From Bacteroidales bacterium (GTDB lineage Bacteria; Bacteroidota; Bacteroidia; Bacteroidales; UBA10428), in the NCBI GenBank assembly GCA_016926205.1, contig JAFGPB010000069.1:1-54116 (forward strand): a DNA stretch of 54,116 nt. Direction: 5' to 3'. The position numbers and the translations under genes are program-made. A model generated the notes under the pieces. It worked only from the letters and a program-made list of their open reading frames with translations. It searched no databases and was not told the DNA's origin. Below, in pieces: positions 18,451 to 27,437 of this stretch. Each line of letters opens with the position of its first letter. Within the stretch, counting starts at the first letter, position 1.

Positions 18451-21400
18451 ATGATAATACCCTTCCGTATCCGATATTCATTTTGTATATTGATTTTTGC
18501 CTCATTGTTCAGTTATCATGCTTTTGCGCAGGACGAGGACAACTTTAAGGAATTGTTTCTTGAGGCTGAATCTTACTTTCTGTTTGAGGAGTTTAAAGAA
18601 GCACTGCCTTTATACCAGAAGCTGCTGCAGCAGGATCCTGACAATAATAACATCAATTACAAGATAGGGGTCTGTTACCTGAATGATCCCTATCAGGTCA
18701 GCAAAGCAATACCCTATCTGGAAAAGGCCATTAAGGGAACAAGTCCGGGATACCGGATCAACAACCACAGGGAGCGGATGGCGCCGCAGGAAGCATATTA
18801 TTACCTGGGGAATGCTTACCGGGTGAACAACATGCTGGATGATGCCATTGAAGTATATGAGTATTTTCTGGAGATCCTTGATCCGGTGGTCTATGATTCT
18901 GAACTGGTCGAAGCACAAATTGAGGCCTGTGAGGTCGCAAAAGCTTTGCGGTCAAGGCCGGTTTATTTCACATCGACAAATCTGGGCGGAATGATCAATG
19001 AACGGTTTGAAGAAATCAATCCCGTTGTATCAGGTGATGAATCAGTTCTGGTATTCACAAGGAGGCTTCAGTTTTATGATGCCGTTTTTTACAGCTTGAA
19101 AGAGAACGGGACATGGAGCTATCCGGTCAATCTCACATCCTCTTTTGGCGTTGACGGAAATACTTATGTTACGGGAATTTCTTATGAAGGTGATGAACTT
19201 TTCGTTTACCGCAGCGATGATTTTGATGGCAATATTTATGTAAGCAAACGTGAGAATAATCAATGGTCCGTACTGGAAAAACTGAACGACAACATCAACA
19301 CAAAATACTGGGAATCCCATGCTTCCATTTCAGCGGATGGCAGAACACTATACTTCACAAGCAACAGAAAGGGTGGTTACGGAGGACTTGACATCTACAA
19401 ATCGGAACGTAAAGAGGGAGGTGACTGGGGTCCGGCCATTAATATGGGTCCCGTCATCAATACGAAATACAATGAAGACACACCTTTTGTAACCAATGGG
19501 GGCTCGACGCTTTATTTCAGTTCCATGGGACACTACAATATGGGCGGATATGATGTTTTTTACAGTACCAGGCTCAATAACGGACAGTGGTCTGTTCCTG
19601 TAAATGCGGGATATCCTTTAAACACAACAAACGATGACCGTTTTTTCGTGCCGACCCGGGACGGTGCATATGCTTACTTTTCAAGATATAATGCGGACGA
19701 TTCTTATGGTCTTGCCGATGTTTACAGGATGGAGGTTTTTACTGACCTTCATCCGAGGAAATTTATCCTGAACGGGATTGCCCGGGTTGAGGGGAACATC
19801 AGTACTGATCTGACCCGGCATGTTGTGAAATTGATCAATGCCCGGACAAAGGAAGTTGTTGATCAGGGCAACATGAATGCTGAAGGAACCTATACACTGG
19901 ATGCATTATCCGGTGATTTTGAGCTGCAGATCAGCGATCAGGATGTTGTACTGGCTTCAGAAGATATATCAATTCCTGCAGACAATCCGTCAAATGTAAT
20001 CGCACATTCAATGACCTTCAGTCCTGCGTCCCCGGCCGAAGCCGTTTCTGCCGGACCTTCTGAGGGCGTTAAACAACCTGATCTTCCGCTGATTACTGCG
20101 AAGATCAGGTCTTACGATGTTGCTACAAACCAGTCTATCCCCATTGAACTGGAAATTGAAATTGATACGGAACTGGATGTTGAAACAATTGTGAACGGTC
20201 AGCCCTTAAAAACTGAGAATTTTGATGTTGACCAGAAAAGATTCATATACATGCTGAAACCTTTTCAGGGTGAGAATGTACTTCGGTTTACCGTGACCAA
20301 TCAGGAAGGGTTCAGCAATTCGCTGGAAATAACCGTAAATTATATACCGGAAATTGAAGAACCTGCCGCTGTTGCGATCCTGGAGCAAAAGGTGAGATCG
20401 GATACAAGCCGCTATGTGGTTCTCGGTTCACTGGCAGAAGGAAATCTCGCCGGATACCTTCAGGGAATTGACCTTCAGGAACTGCAGTTCGGTACGATCG
20501 GTGAATTGTATGATTATCTTGTTGCACACGGGGATGAAAATGATTTCACTGCAGAAGAAGTGGATGCTCTTGTCACCCGATACCTGGTTCAGAAAAATTT
20601 CAATTATTTCGTTGATGAACTGAAGGACCAGTCGACCGACAGCATCATCCGGGCTGTTGACAGGATTCTTATGCAGTCAGTTGACAAATATACACCTGAA
20701 ACTTTGCTGGATTATCTTTTGGGGAATGCTGAACAGGATCATTATACTTCAGATGAACTGCATGATGCGCTTTACAGGATCACGGCAACCGACCGCCACG
20801 CACTGTCGGTAATTGAACTGCTGCAATCATATTCCACAGGCGATCTTGCCGGTTATCTGGAGGAAATGAAACAAAATTCATCTGAATTTTCTGATGTTAC
20901 ATCAATTGCAGACCAGATCATGAAGGGGTTGGTGGAAGGAAAGTTCACCCGGTCCGAACTTGAAACGGCACTGAAAAGGTCAGCTGTTGAGATGGATGTT
21001 AACTTTCTGGAGATGAGTCTTTTGAATTTATCTGTCGATTCATTGCGCACAACTGTTGCCAGACTCAATCTCCGGGATCAGAACATACGCAATTCTAATG
21101 AACTGGTCACCTACTTGCTGGGGCATTCGGAATCCAATGGATATACGCGGAAAGAAGTGCTTGACAATATTGAAAAGATTCGCAGCGATCCTTATTATTT
21201 CGTGGAGATGTTCCGCAATGCACTTGCAGAGCAAGCTGCAGGAACGCTTAAGATCTTTTTGCAGGAAATTGACATCAGAGGATTGAATATAGACACTTAC
21301 GGAAAACTCATCAATTACCTCCTCAGACAATCGGAATACCATGAATTCAACAGGGAAATGATCTACCAGCTTTTGATTGATATTATAGATGTAAGTGATG

Positions 21401-21756
21401 TTGCTGAATTTATTGAGCTTTTGATGCAATTCGGGGATAAAAGGATCACCTCCGCTTTGTATGCTACGGATTACGGACTGTATTCAAGACCTTTTGAGGT
21501 GGTCCAGTATCTTCTTGCTGCTTCCGGTGAATATGCATTTACAGAACAGGATCTTCTGAACCTGCTGCTGAAGATCTTTTTTGAGAGGAATCCCCTGAGC
21601 TCAGAAATTCCGGAAGAGCAGGGATGGTTCTCAGGACTGGACAGGACTGCCTTGATCAATACCCTGATTATTGCAAATACGGTCGTTATATTGCTGATCA
21701 TTGTGATTATCTTTCTCAGGAGACAAAGGAAGGAGACACAAGATTCCGGTGAATGA
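18451..21756 (+). CDS. TPR-PD40 envelope protein with six C-terminal helical repeats and a membrane anchor
   Basis: This 1101-residue protein has a signal peptide (cut near SYHAFAQ) and TPR repeats (about residues 28-165, including APQEAYYYLGNAYRVNNML). A PD40/WD40-like propeller follows (about 180-430, with WESHASISADGRTLYFTSNR and EDTPFVTNGGSTLYFSS), then a carboxypeptidase-regulatory or Ig-like region (about 445-640). After this comes a run of six similar helical units of about 66 residues (about 655-1043). A single transmembrane helix (residues 1069-1090) and a short basic cytoplasmic tail end the protein. The N-terminal layout resembles the T9SS/peptidoglycan-associated PorE type, but the protein has no OmpA domain or lipobox. 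The repeats and anchor I do not recognise. It heads a locus with two further TPR-PD40 genes. Confidence 0.85.
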   Translation: MIIPFRIRYSFCILIFASLFSYHAFAQDEDNFKELFLEAESYFLFEEFKEALPLYQKLLQQDPDNNNINYKIGVCYLNDPYQVSKAIPYLEKAIKGTSPGYRINNHRERMAPQEAYYYLGNAYRVNNMLDDAIEVYEYFLEILDPVVYDSELVEAQIEACEVAKALRSRPVYFTSTNLGGMINERFEEINPVVSGDESVLVFTRRLQFYDAVFYSLKENGTWSYPVNLTSSFGVDGNTYVTGISYEGDELFVYRSDDFDGNIYVSKRENNQWSVLEKLNDNINTKYWESHASISADGRTLYFTSNRKGGYGGLDIYKSERKEGGDWGPAINMGPVINTKYNEDTPFVTNGGSTLYFSSMGHYNMGGYDVFYSTRLNNGQWSVPVNAGYPLNTTNDDRFFVPTRDGAYAYFSRYNADDSYGLADVYRMEVFTDLHPRKFILNGIARVEGNISTDLTRHVVKLINARTKEVVDQGNMNAEGTYTLDALSGDFELQISDQDVVLASEDISIPADNPSNVIAHSMTFSPASPAEAVSAGPSEGVKQPDLPLITAKIRSYDVATNQSIPIELEIEIDTELDVETIVNGQPLKTENFDVDQKRFIYMLKPFQGENVLRFTVTNQEGFSNSLEITVNYIPEIEEPAAVAILEQKVRSDTSRYVVLGSLAEGNLAGYLQGIDLQELQFGTIGELYDYLVAHGDENDFTAEEVDALVTRYLVQKNFNYFVDELKDQSTDSIIRAVDRILMQSVDKYTPETLLDYLLGNAEQDHYTSDELHDALYRITATDRHALSVIELLQSYSTGDLAGYLEEMKQNSSEFSDVTSIADQIMKGLVEGKFTRSELETALKRSAVEMDVNFLEMSLLNLSVDSLRTTVARLNLRDQNIRNSNELVTYLLGHSESNGYTRKEVLDNIEKIRSDPYYFVEMFRNALAEQAAGTLKIFLQEIDIRGLNIDTYGKLINYLLRQSEYHEFNREMIYQLLIDIIDVSDVAEFIELLMQFGDKRITSALYATDYGLYSRPFEVVQYLLAASGEYAFTEQDLLNLLLKIFFERNPLSSEIPEEQGWFSGLDRTALINTLIIANTVVILLIIVIIFLRRQRKETQDSGE
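20425..21579 (+). repeat. Six protein-level repeats of about 66 residues
   Basis: Inside the TPR-PD40 gene, six units share a pattern of the form ExLxxYLLxxSExxxYTxxEL, preceded by a DLxxYL-like helix. The anchor aromatic or equivalent residue falls at positions 689, 755, 822, 888, 956 and 1020, giving spacings of 66, 67, 66, 68 and 64. Clear examples are ELVTYLLGHSESNGYTRKEV, KLINYLLRQSEYHEFNREM and TLLDYLLGNAEQDHYTSDEL. Unit 3 is the most divergent. The DNA copies are well diverged, so this is an old duplication. Confidence 0.75.
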
Positions 21757-21808
21757 CCGGAATGCGGGTGCTAAAGAGAACATGCTTTTTTCCCTGTGGA
21801 TAAATTAT

Positions 21809-21816
21809 TAAATTTG
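21809..21816 (+). promoter_or_regulatory. Candidate -7 promoter element
   Basis: TAAATTTG is an exact match to the TAnnTTTG consensus and is identical to the box at 18424. It would give a leader of about 130 bases before the second TPR-PD40 gene, containing the palindrome at 21898-21913. No clear -33 element is visible. Confidence 0.3.
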
Positions 21817-21897
21817 TTATACAAAACACGTTTTTATGTAAATTGCATATTTACGAAAACGAACAGGCAATGAATTGCTTTAATAACATGAAGGATC

Positions 21898-21913
21898 TCC
21901 CGATAAATCGGGA
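21898..21913. repeat. Palindrome in the leader of the OmpA-type gene
   Basis: TCCCGAT and ATCGGGA flank two bases, forming a short perfect palindrome 37 bases before the ATG. It may be an operator or an RNA hairpin. The half-site context ATAAATCGGGA also occurs at 18311-18321. Confidence 0.4.
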
Positions 21914-21949
21914 TCAACCAAATGACTATTAAAATACAACTATACACAC

Positions 21950-23914
21950 ATGAAAAAAGCGCTGGTCCTTGCCTCATTCATCATGTTATTTCCTTTTGCC
22001 AATGCACAGGAAACTGACAGGTCTGAATTAAAGGAACACTTTCTGGATGCTGAATTTTTCTTTGCGCAGGAAGCATACACCGATGCTTTGTATGAGTACC
22101 TTGAATTATACAGCAATGGCTACCAGAATGTTGCCAACATCAACTACAGAATAGGGATATGCTATCTGAACATTCCGGGACAAAAAGAAAGATCCATACC
22201 GCATTTGCTTGAAGCTGTGAAAGATGTGTCTTCAAAGTACCGGGAAAGTTCTTTCAGGCAGGAAAGTGCGCCGACAGATGCCTGGTTGTTCCTCGGAAAT
22301 GCTTACAGGGTCAACAACCTGCTTGATGAAGCCATTGCTGCCTATACAACCTTCAAAGAAGTAACAAAAACATCTGATGAAATACAATTTGCCGATCAGC
22401 AGATCACTGCCTGCAAGACTGCACTGAGTTATATGAACCAACCACTCAACCTGCGTATTACTAACCTGGGAGATTCGATCAACGGCACTTCGTCAAATTT
22501 CAAAGCCGTCGTTTCAGGTGACGGCAGAACCATGGTTTATATGAATGAACTTCCTTTTTATGATGCCGTGTATTTTTCCAGATACCGTTACGGAGGATGG
22601 TCAGCCCCCGTCAACATCACTCCTCAGATTGAATCGGATGGTGACCAGTATGTGTCATCTGTATCCTATAACGGTTCCATATTATACCTTACCCGGGAAG
22701 ACCCGTTCAACAGCGACATCTATATGAGCACTTTTGAAGGGGACAGATGGACAAAGTCCCGGCCGGTAGACGGTCAGAACATCAATACCAAATACTGGGA
22801 GTCACACGCCTCAATCTCCGCGGACGGTAAAAATCTTTATTTCACCAGCAACCGAAGGGGCGGATCAGGGTATATGGATGTCTATGTTTCCGGACTTGGG
22901 GAGGATGGTATCTGGGGTGAACCGCTGAATCTGGGATCCTTTATCAATACTGCGCTGAATGAGGATACACCCTTTATTACAGAGAATGACAGCCTTCTGT
23001 ATTTCAGCTCCCAGGGTCATGAAAACATTGGCGGATATGATGTGTTCAGGGTCAGGCTGAACAGGGACGGAAGCTGGGGCACTCCCGAAAATCTGGGTTA
23101 CCCTGTGAATACTACTGATGATGATCTGTTTTACTATCCCTGGTATAATGACCGTATTGGTTATGTCTCTTTATACCGTGATGATGGTTATGGCAAAGAG
23201 GATATATATGCGGTTCAGCCGGCGGATGATATGCCTTTACATGAACTGATCGCTGAATTGTTGCCACAGCGTCCGGAGACTGAGGAACTGGCAATGGAGG
23301 AAAGCAGGGATGCCGGGGCAGTTGAAGCTGCATCTGAAGCTTCCGGGACGGAACCGGCCGGGGTGAAAGCTGAAACCGGGATTCTTCCTGACAGGGAGAT
23401 GGCGGAAACTGAACCAATGGAGGCTGAGAAAGAAGACTTGGAAGCAGAACAGACATTACCTGCTGAAGTTCCTGGCCCGTCAGCCAGGACGCAGATAGAA
23501 ATTGCACTCAGTCCGGTATTTTTTAACTTCGATGATCATTCGCTCACAGAAGACGGCAAAGAGGAACTCAGGAAAATATACGACCTGCTTTCTGAATTTC
23601 CGGAAGTACAGCTCAGGCTGTCAGGGCATACGGATGCAATCGGACAGGCTGATTACAACCTTGGATTGTCCAAAAGGCGTGCGACTTCAGCTTTGAATTA
23701 TCTCGTTGATCTTGGTATGAATGAAAAAAGACTTGTGGCAGTGGGACTTGGCGAAACAGATTTTGCAGCGATAAATTCCAATCCCGACGGCACAGATAAT
23801 CCTGAAGGCAGAAAGCTGAACAGGAGGGTTGAGCTTGAGATCACCGGGCTGGACAATAACATGATCATCATCAGGAGCACGTTCGTACCAGAAGATCTTA
23901 GGTTCAAAGAATAA
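21950..23914 (+). CDS. TPR-PD40-OmpA peptidoglycan-associated protein
   Basis: This 654-residue protein has a signal peptide (MKKALVLASFIMLFPFANAQ) and N-terminal TPR units with INYRIGICYLNIPGQKERSI and LGNAYRVNNLLDEAI. A PD40 propeller (about residues 185-420, WESHASISADGKNLYFTSNR, EDTPFITENDSLLYFSS) and a Glu/Ala/Pro-rich linker (about 435-515) follow. The C-terminal OmpA domain (about 520-630) has FFNFDDHSLTEDGKEELR, SGHTDAIGQADYN and NRRVELE, including the Asp and Arg that bind peptidoglycan in this family. It should sit in the periplasm bound to the cell wall. The layout is close to PorE-like proteins, but there is no lipobox. A paralogue lies on each side, and the next gene starts 4 bases downstream. 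Confidence 0.88.
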   Translation: MKKALVLASFIMLFPFANAQETDRSELKEHFLDAEFFFAQEAYTDALYEYLELYSNGYQNVANINYRIGICYLNIPGQKERSIPHLLEAVKDVSSKYRESSFRQESAPTDAWLFLGNAYRVNNLLDEAIAAYTTFKEVTKTSDEIQFADQQITACKTALSYMNQPLNLRITNLGDSINGTSSNFKAVVSGDGRTMVYMNELPFYDAVYFSRYRYGGWSAPVNITPQIESDGDQYVSSVSYNGSILYLTREDPFNSDIYMSTFEGDRWTKSRPVDGQNINTKYWESHASISADGKNLYFTSNRRGGSGYMDVYVSGLGEDGIWGEPLNLGSFINTALNEDTPFITENDSLLYFSSQGHENIGGYDVFRVRLNRDGSWGTPENLGYPVNTTDDDLFYYPWYNDRIGYVSLYRDDGYGKEDIYAVQPADDMPLHELIAELLPQRPETEELAMEESRDAGAVEAASEASGTEPAGVKAETGILPDREMAETEPMEAEKEDLEAEQTLPAEVPGPSARTQIEIALSPVFFNFDDHSLTEDGKEELRKIYDLLSEFPEVQLRLSGHTDAIGQADYNLGLSKRRATSALNYLVDLGMNEKRLVAVGLGETDFAAINSNPDGTDNPEGRKLNRRVELEITGLDNNMIIIRSTFVPEDLRFKE

Positions 23915-23918
23915 ACCG

Positions 23919-25253
23919 ATGGTTTGTTTCCGGCGAAATAGCTTTGTTTTCTTAACGCTTGCCATTCTGTCCTCTTTGAATGTATGGCCGCAGACCAATG
24001 ACTTGGTCACAGAAATATTTAATGACGCGCAATTTTTTTATGCACGTGGGGAATACGAAGATGCAGCATATTATTACCGGCAACTGGTTGCATATTTTCC
24101 GGAAAACGAAAATTATCATTTCAAACTCGGGGAATGTTATTTAAATGTTCCCGGAAGTGAGGTCCTGGCTATTCCTCACCTGGAGAAAGCCCTGGGAAAC
24201 ATCGTTGAGAAAAGGAAATACAGTACAAAAGATATCAATGAAGACCGGGCTCCGTTGCATGCCTATTTCTATCTCGGGAAAGCCTACCGGATCAACAATC
24301 AATTGTCGGAGGCACTGGAAAGCTATAATAAATTTGTGAGTTCACCCTTTTATTACGGAAACTACAACCTGGCAATCGTTGAAAATGAGATTGCTTCCTG
24401 CGAACGGGCTAAGATCATACAGGATCATCCGATAGAACTGACTGAGCTGCTTCTCGACAGTGTAATCAATACTTCCGCTTCTGAGTTGCATCCCGTTGTT
24501 ACCGATGATGAACAAGAAATCTATTTTGTCAGGCGCCTGAAGTTCTATGATGCAGTGTATACCAGCGTAAAGCATGAAGGATACTGGACTGAACCGGTAA
24601 ACCTCAATCCCTTCATAGGTTCTGACGGAGATTTTTATCCGGCGTGCATTTCATCCGACAAAAGTGAGCTGTACCTCGTTAAAAGGGATGCGTCAAACAG
24701 TGATATTTATGTCAGCCACAGGGTGGATTCCAAGTGGACCAGAGCACAAAAGCTAAACAGAAAAATAAATTCAAAGTCCGACGAGACATCAGCCTGGTTA
24801 TCATCTGACGGTGAAACGCTTTATTTCTCAAGTTCAAGGAGAGGAGGGTCGGGGGGCAAGGACATCTATTACACTGTCAGGAAGGAAAATGGTGAATGGG
24901 GCAGAGCAAGGAACATTGGTAAGATCATTAATACCCGGTTTGATGAGGAGAGCCCCTGTCTTACAAACCAGGATAATACATTGTATTTCAGTTCAGAAGG
25001 ACACTACAACATGGGAGGACTTGACATTTTTTTCTCCCACAGAAACGGCAATGAATGGGAAGAACCTGTTAATGCAGGTTATCCGTTGAACAGTACAAAA
25101 GACAATACAGGTTTTACGGCTTTGATGGGTGGCATGTCCGGTTATTATTCGAGGATGAACCTGAGCGGAGGTTCCGGTGAGGACATTTACCGTGTTTTAA
25201 TCCGTACGAACCTGCCAAGGATCATGGAAACCATCGACCGGATGGAACAATGA
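23919..25253 (+). CDS. TPR-PD40 periplasmic protein
   Basis: This 444-residue protein is the third paralogue. It has a signal peptide (MVCFRRNSFVFLTLAILSSL, cut near NVWPQ), TPR units (GEYEDAAYYYRQLVAYFPEN, FKLGECYLNVPGSEVLAI, LGKAYRINNQLSEALESY) and a PD40 propeller (SSDGETLYFSSSRRGGSGGK, ESPCLTNQDNTLYFSSEGHY). It stops right after the propeller, without a linker, repeat array or OmpA domain. It starts 4 bases after its neighbour, which strongly suggests one transcript. It is probably a soluble periplasmic partner of the other two. Confidence 0.85.
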   Translation: MVCFRRNSFVFLTLAILSSLNVWPQTNDLVTEIFNDAQFFYARGEYEDAAYYYRQLVAYFPENENYHFKLGECYLNVPGSEVLAIPHLEKALGNIVEKRKYSTKDINEDRAPLHAYFYLGKAYRINNQLSEALESYNKFVSSPFYYGNYNLAIVENEIASCERAKIIQDHPIELTELLLDSVINTSASELHPVVTDDEQEIYFVRRLKFYDAVYTSVKHEGYWTEPVNLNPFIGSDGDFYPACISSDKSELYLVKRDASNSDIYVSHRVDSKWTRAQKLNRKINSKSDETSAWLSSDGETLYFSSSRRGGSGGKDIYYTVRKENGEWGRARNIGKIINTRFDEESPCLTNQDNTLYFSSEGHYNMGGLDIFFSHRNGNEWEEPVNAGYPLNSTKDNTGFTALMGGMSGYYSRMNLSGGSGEDIYRVLIRTNLPRIMETIDRMEQ

Positions 25254-25278
25254 TGTCAAATTAACGGACTCATACGGG

Positions 25279-25866
25279 ATGACAGATCGGCTGCAAAACA
25301 ATCCGGAATATGAAATTGCATTAAGGGCAATGGAACCTGCTGATATCGATGTGATCTACAAATGGGAGAACGATCCGGAGATCTGGCACATCAGCAATAC
25401 CTACACACCTTATTCAAAATACATCCTTGAAAAATACATAGAAAATTCACACCTTGATATCTTCCAGGTGAAACAAATGCGACTGATGATCGATGTTCAC
25501 AACATTAAGGAAAGCAGCGTTCGTTCCATAGGAACAATTGACCTGTTTGATTTTGATCCGTATCACAACCGCGCGGGCATCGGAATTCTCATAGGTGATA
25601 AATCCGACCGGAAGAAGGGTTATGCTACAAAGGCATTGGAGAAGTTCATACATTATGGCTTTAACACGCTTCAACTGCATCAGCTATACTGCAATATTGT
25701 ACACAACAACCTGGACAGCATGAAATTATTTAAAAACCAAGGTTTCCGGATCTGTGGCAGAAAGAAAGACTGGATCAAAACACCAGGCCGTTACATTGAA
25801 GAATATATGCTGCAACTGATCAATCCCAATGATCTTGAGAGGTCTGACAAATTGACCGGCAGCTGA
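25279..25866 (+). CDS. GNAT family N-acetyltransferase (SpeG-like)
   Basis: This 195-residue protein is a Gcn5-related acetyltransferase. It begins with the typical IALRAMEPADIDVIYKWEND and has an acetyl-CoA binding loop DRKKGYATKALEKFIHYGF, then LYCNIVHNNLDSMKLFKNQGF. The overall look is that of spermidine/diamine or ribosomal-protein acetyltransferases, and the substrate cannot be told from sequence. It starts 26 bases after the third TPR-PD40 gene and may be in the same transcript. Confidence 0.85.
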   Translation: MTDRLQNNPEYEIALRAMEPADIDVIYKWENDPEIWHISNTYTPYSKYILEKYIENSHLDIFQVKQMRLMIDVHNIKESSVRSIGTIDLFDFDPYHNRAGIGILIGDKSDRKKGYATKALEKFIHYGFNTLQLHQLYCNIVHNNLDSMKLFKNQGFRICGRKKDWIKTPGRYIEEYMLQLINPNDLERSDKLTGS

Positions 25867-25901
25867 CATGAGTCTATTTTAAGTCTGAAAATCCTGAATC
25901 T

Positions 25902-26354
25902 TCAAGAAAGTTCGCCGTATTCCGGTATGTCCCTTAAAAATTCATAGCTTTTTGTAGTCATGTCAATTTTGCAGCAATAGTGTTTTCTGCCGTTTGTAAT
26001 CAGAAGGTACCGGGCACCATACATTTCATTGTAGCGGGTTGCCTGGTCAAAAGTCCTCTGGGCTATTTCAACAACCGGAGCTTTACATTCAACAATCATT
26101 ACAGGCTCACCGGAGCGATCGTATATCAGTAGATCATAGCGTTGTCCGACCCTGTTGCGCCTGAATCCTTTTTCAATCGACATCAATGCTCTCGGAAAAT
26201 GTTTTTCTACAGAAAGAAACTTAATTATGTGCTGTCTGACCCATTCTTCAGGGGATAGTGAAACATACCTGCGCCGGATTTCATCAAAGATATATTTTTT
26301 GTCACCATCTTCTTTTATACTGAAAGAATATGTTGGTAAATTTAACGGCTCCAT
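25902..26354 (-). CDS. Small protein with type I restriction R-subunit N-terminal (HSDR_N_2) domain
   Basis: This protein of 150 residues (from the ATG at 26354; another ATG at 26372 is possible) contains the PD-(D/E)XK-like core QRYDLLIYDRSGEPVMIVEC followed by Lys, Ala and Pro. EWVRQHIIKFL and an IDMTTKSYEFLRDIP end are also present. The domain is that of type I restriction R-subunit N-termini, but there is no helicase or specificity subunit nearby, so it is not part of a restriction system here. Stand-alone copies divergent from holA are common in Bacteroidota, in my recollection. Function unknown. Confidence 0.8.
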   Translation of the reverse strand: MEPLNLPTYSFSIKEDGDKKYIFDEIRRRYVSLSPEEWVRQHIIKFLSVEKHFPRALMSIEKGFRRNRVGQRYDLLIYDRSGEPVMIVECKAPVVEIAQRTFDQATRYNEMYGARYLLITNGRKHYCCKIDMTTKSYEFLRDIPEYGELS

Positions 26355-26425
26355 TTTAACGGCATCGATCATGTAAATTATAAATTATTTGCGAGAAACA
26401 GGCATCGTACAAGCTAAAATTTTAA

Positions 26426-27427
26426 ATGATTACATTCAGTCAGCTTATCGGGGAACTCAGGGCAGGAAAATACCAGACTGTTTATTTTCTGATGGGAGAA
26501 GAGCCTTATTTTATTGATGAGATATCAGACTATATCGCTGATCATGTCCTGAGTGACGAAGAAAAACCTTTTAACCTTCAGATCTTTTACGGACGTGATG
26601 CTGCAATGGATACTATCATTGCAGCTGCCCGACGTTTTCCGGTCATGTCCCGGAATCAGGTGGTTGTAGTGAAAGAAGCACAGCAGCTGGCGAAGCTCGA
26701 CGGTCTTGAACATTACCTGAACAGTCCTGCGCCATCAACCATTCTTGTTTTGTGTTATAAACATAAGAAACTGGACAAGAGGAGTAAACTTACCAGATTA
26801 ATTGCAGAAAAGAGTGTGCTGTTTGAATCCGACCGGCTGCATGAGGAGAAAATACCCGGGTGGACAGATTCGTATCTTGAATCAAGAGGATATCAGATAG
26901 AACCGAAAGCTGCCTGGCTCCTGACCGACTTTTTGGGAAGTGACCTGGGTAAGATTGCCAATGAGCTGGATAAGCTTATTTTGCTTTTGCCTGAGGATCA
27001 AAAGCTCATAACCTCCGGCCTGATCGAACAAAATATTGGGATCAGCAAGGATTACAACAATTTTGAACTCGCTAAGGCTTTAACAAACAAAGATATACTT
27101 AAAGCTAACAGGATTATCGGATATTTTGCGAAAAATCCCGGCAGCAATCCGTTGGTGCTTACCTTATCCTATCTTTTTTATTTTTTCAGCAAGATTTTGC
27201 TGTACCATGGGATCATCGACAAAAGCCGGGAGCATCTGGCGAAGGAGATGGGTGTGAATCCCTATTTCATTGCGGAGTACAGGCAGGCATCTAAAGTATT
27301 TTCATTGATGAAAACCCGCGAAATCATATCCTTGCTGCGGGAATATGATGTAAAATCAAAAGGCGCGGGAAGTATCACATCCGACGGAGAGCTGTTAAAG
27401 GAGCTGGTATTTAAAATAATCCATTAA
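26426..27427 (+). CDS. holA: DNA polymerase III subunit delta
   Basis: This 333-residue protein is the delta subunit of the clamp loader, which opens the beta sliding clamp at primer junctions. The N-terminal motif YFLMGEEPYFIDEISDYI and the central VVVVKEAQQL and LVLCYKHKKLDKRSKL are characteristic. The lid and collar domains follow, with FLGSDLGKIANELDKLILL and EYDVKSKGAGS. Length is normal. It is divergent from the HSDR_N_2 gene across a 71-base gap and is followed 10 bases later by the rhomboid gene. Confidence 0.93.
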   Translation: MITFSQLIGELRAGKYQTVYFLMGEEPYFIDEISDYIADHVLSDEEKPFNLQIFYGRDAAMDTIIAAARRFPVMSRNQVVVVKEAQQLAKLDGLEHYLNSPAPSTILVLCYKHKKLDKRSKLTRLIAEKSVLFESDRLHEEKIPGWTDSYLESRGYQIEPKAAWLLTDFLGSDLGKIANELDKLILLLPEDQKLITSGLIEQNIGISKDYNNFELAKALTNKDILKANRIIGYFAKNPGSNPLVLTLSYLFYFFSKILLYHGIIDKSREHLAKEMGVNPYFIAEYRQASKVFSLMKTREIISLLREYDVKSKGAGSITSDGELLKELVFKIIH

Positions 27428-27437
27428 CCGTTGCATC

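Noticed and set aside
25902-26354. Restriction-modification system
   Set aside because: Only the nuclease-like N-terminal domain is present; there is no helicase, methylase or specificity gene nearby.
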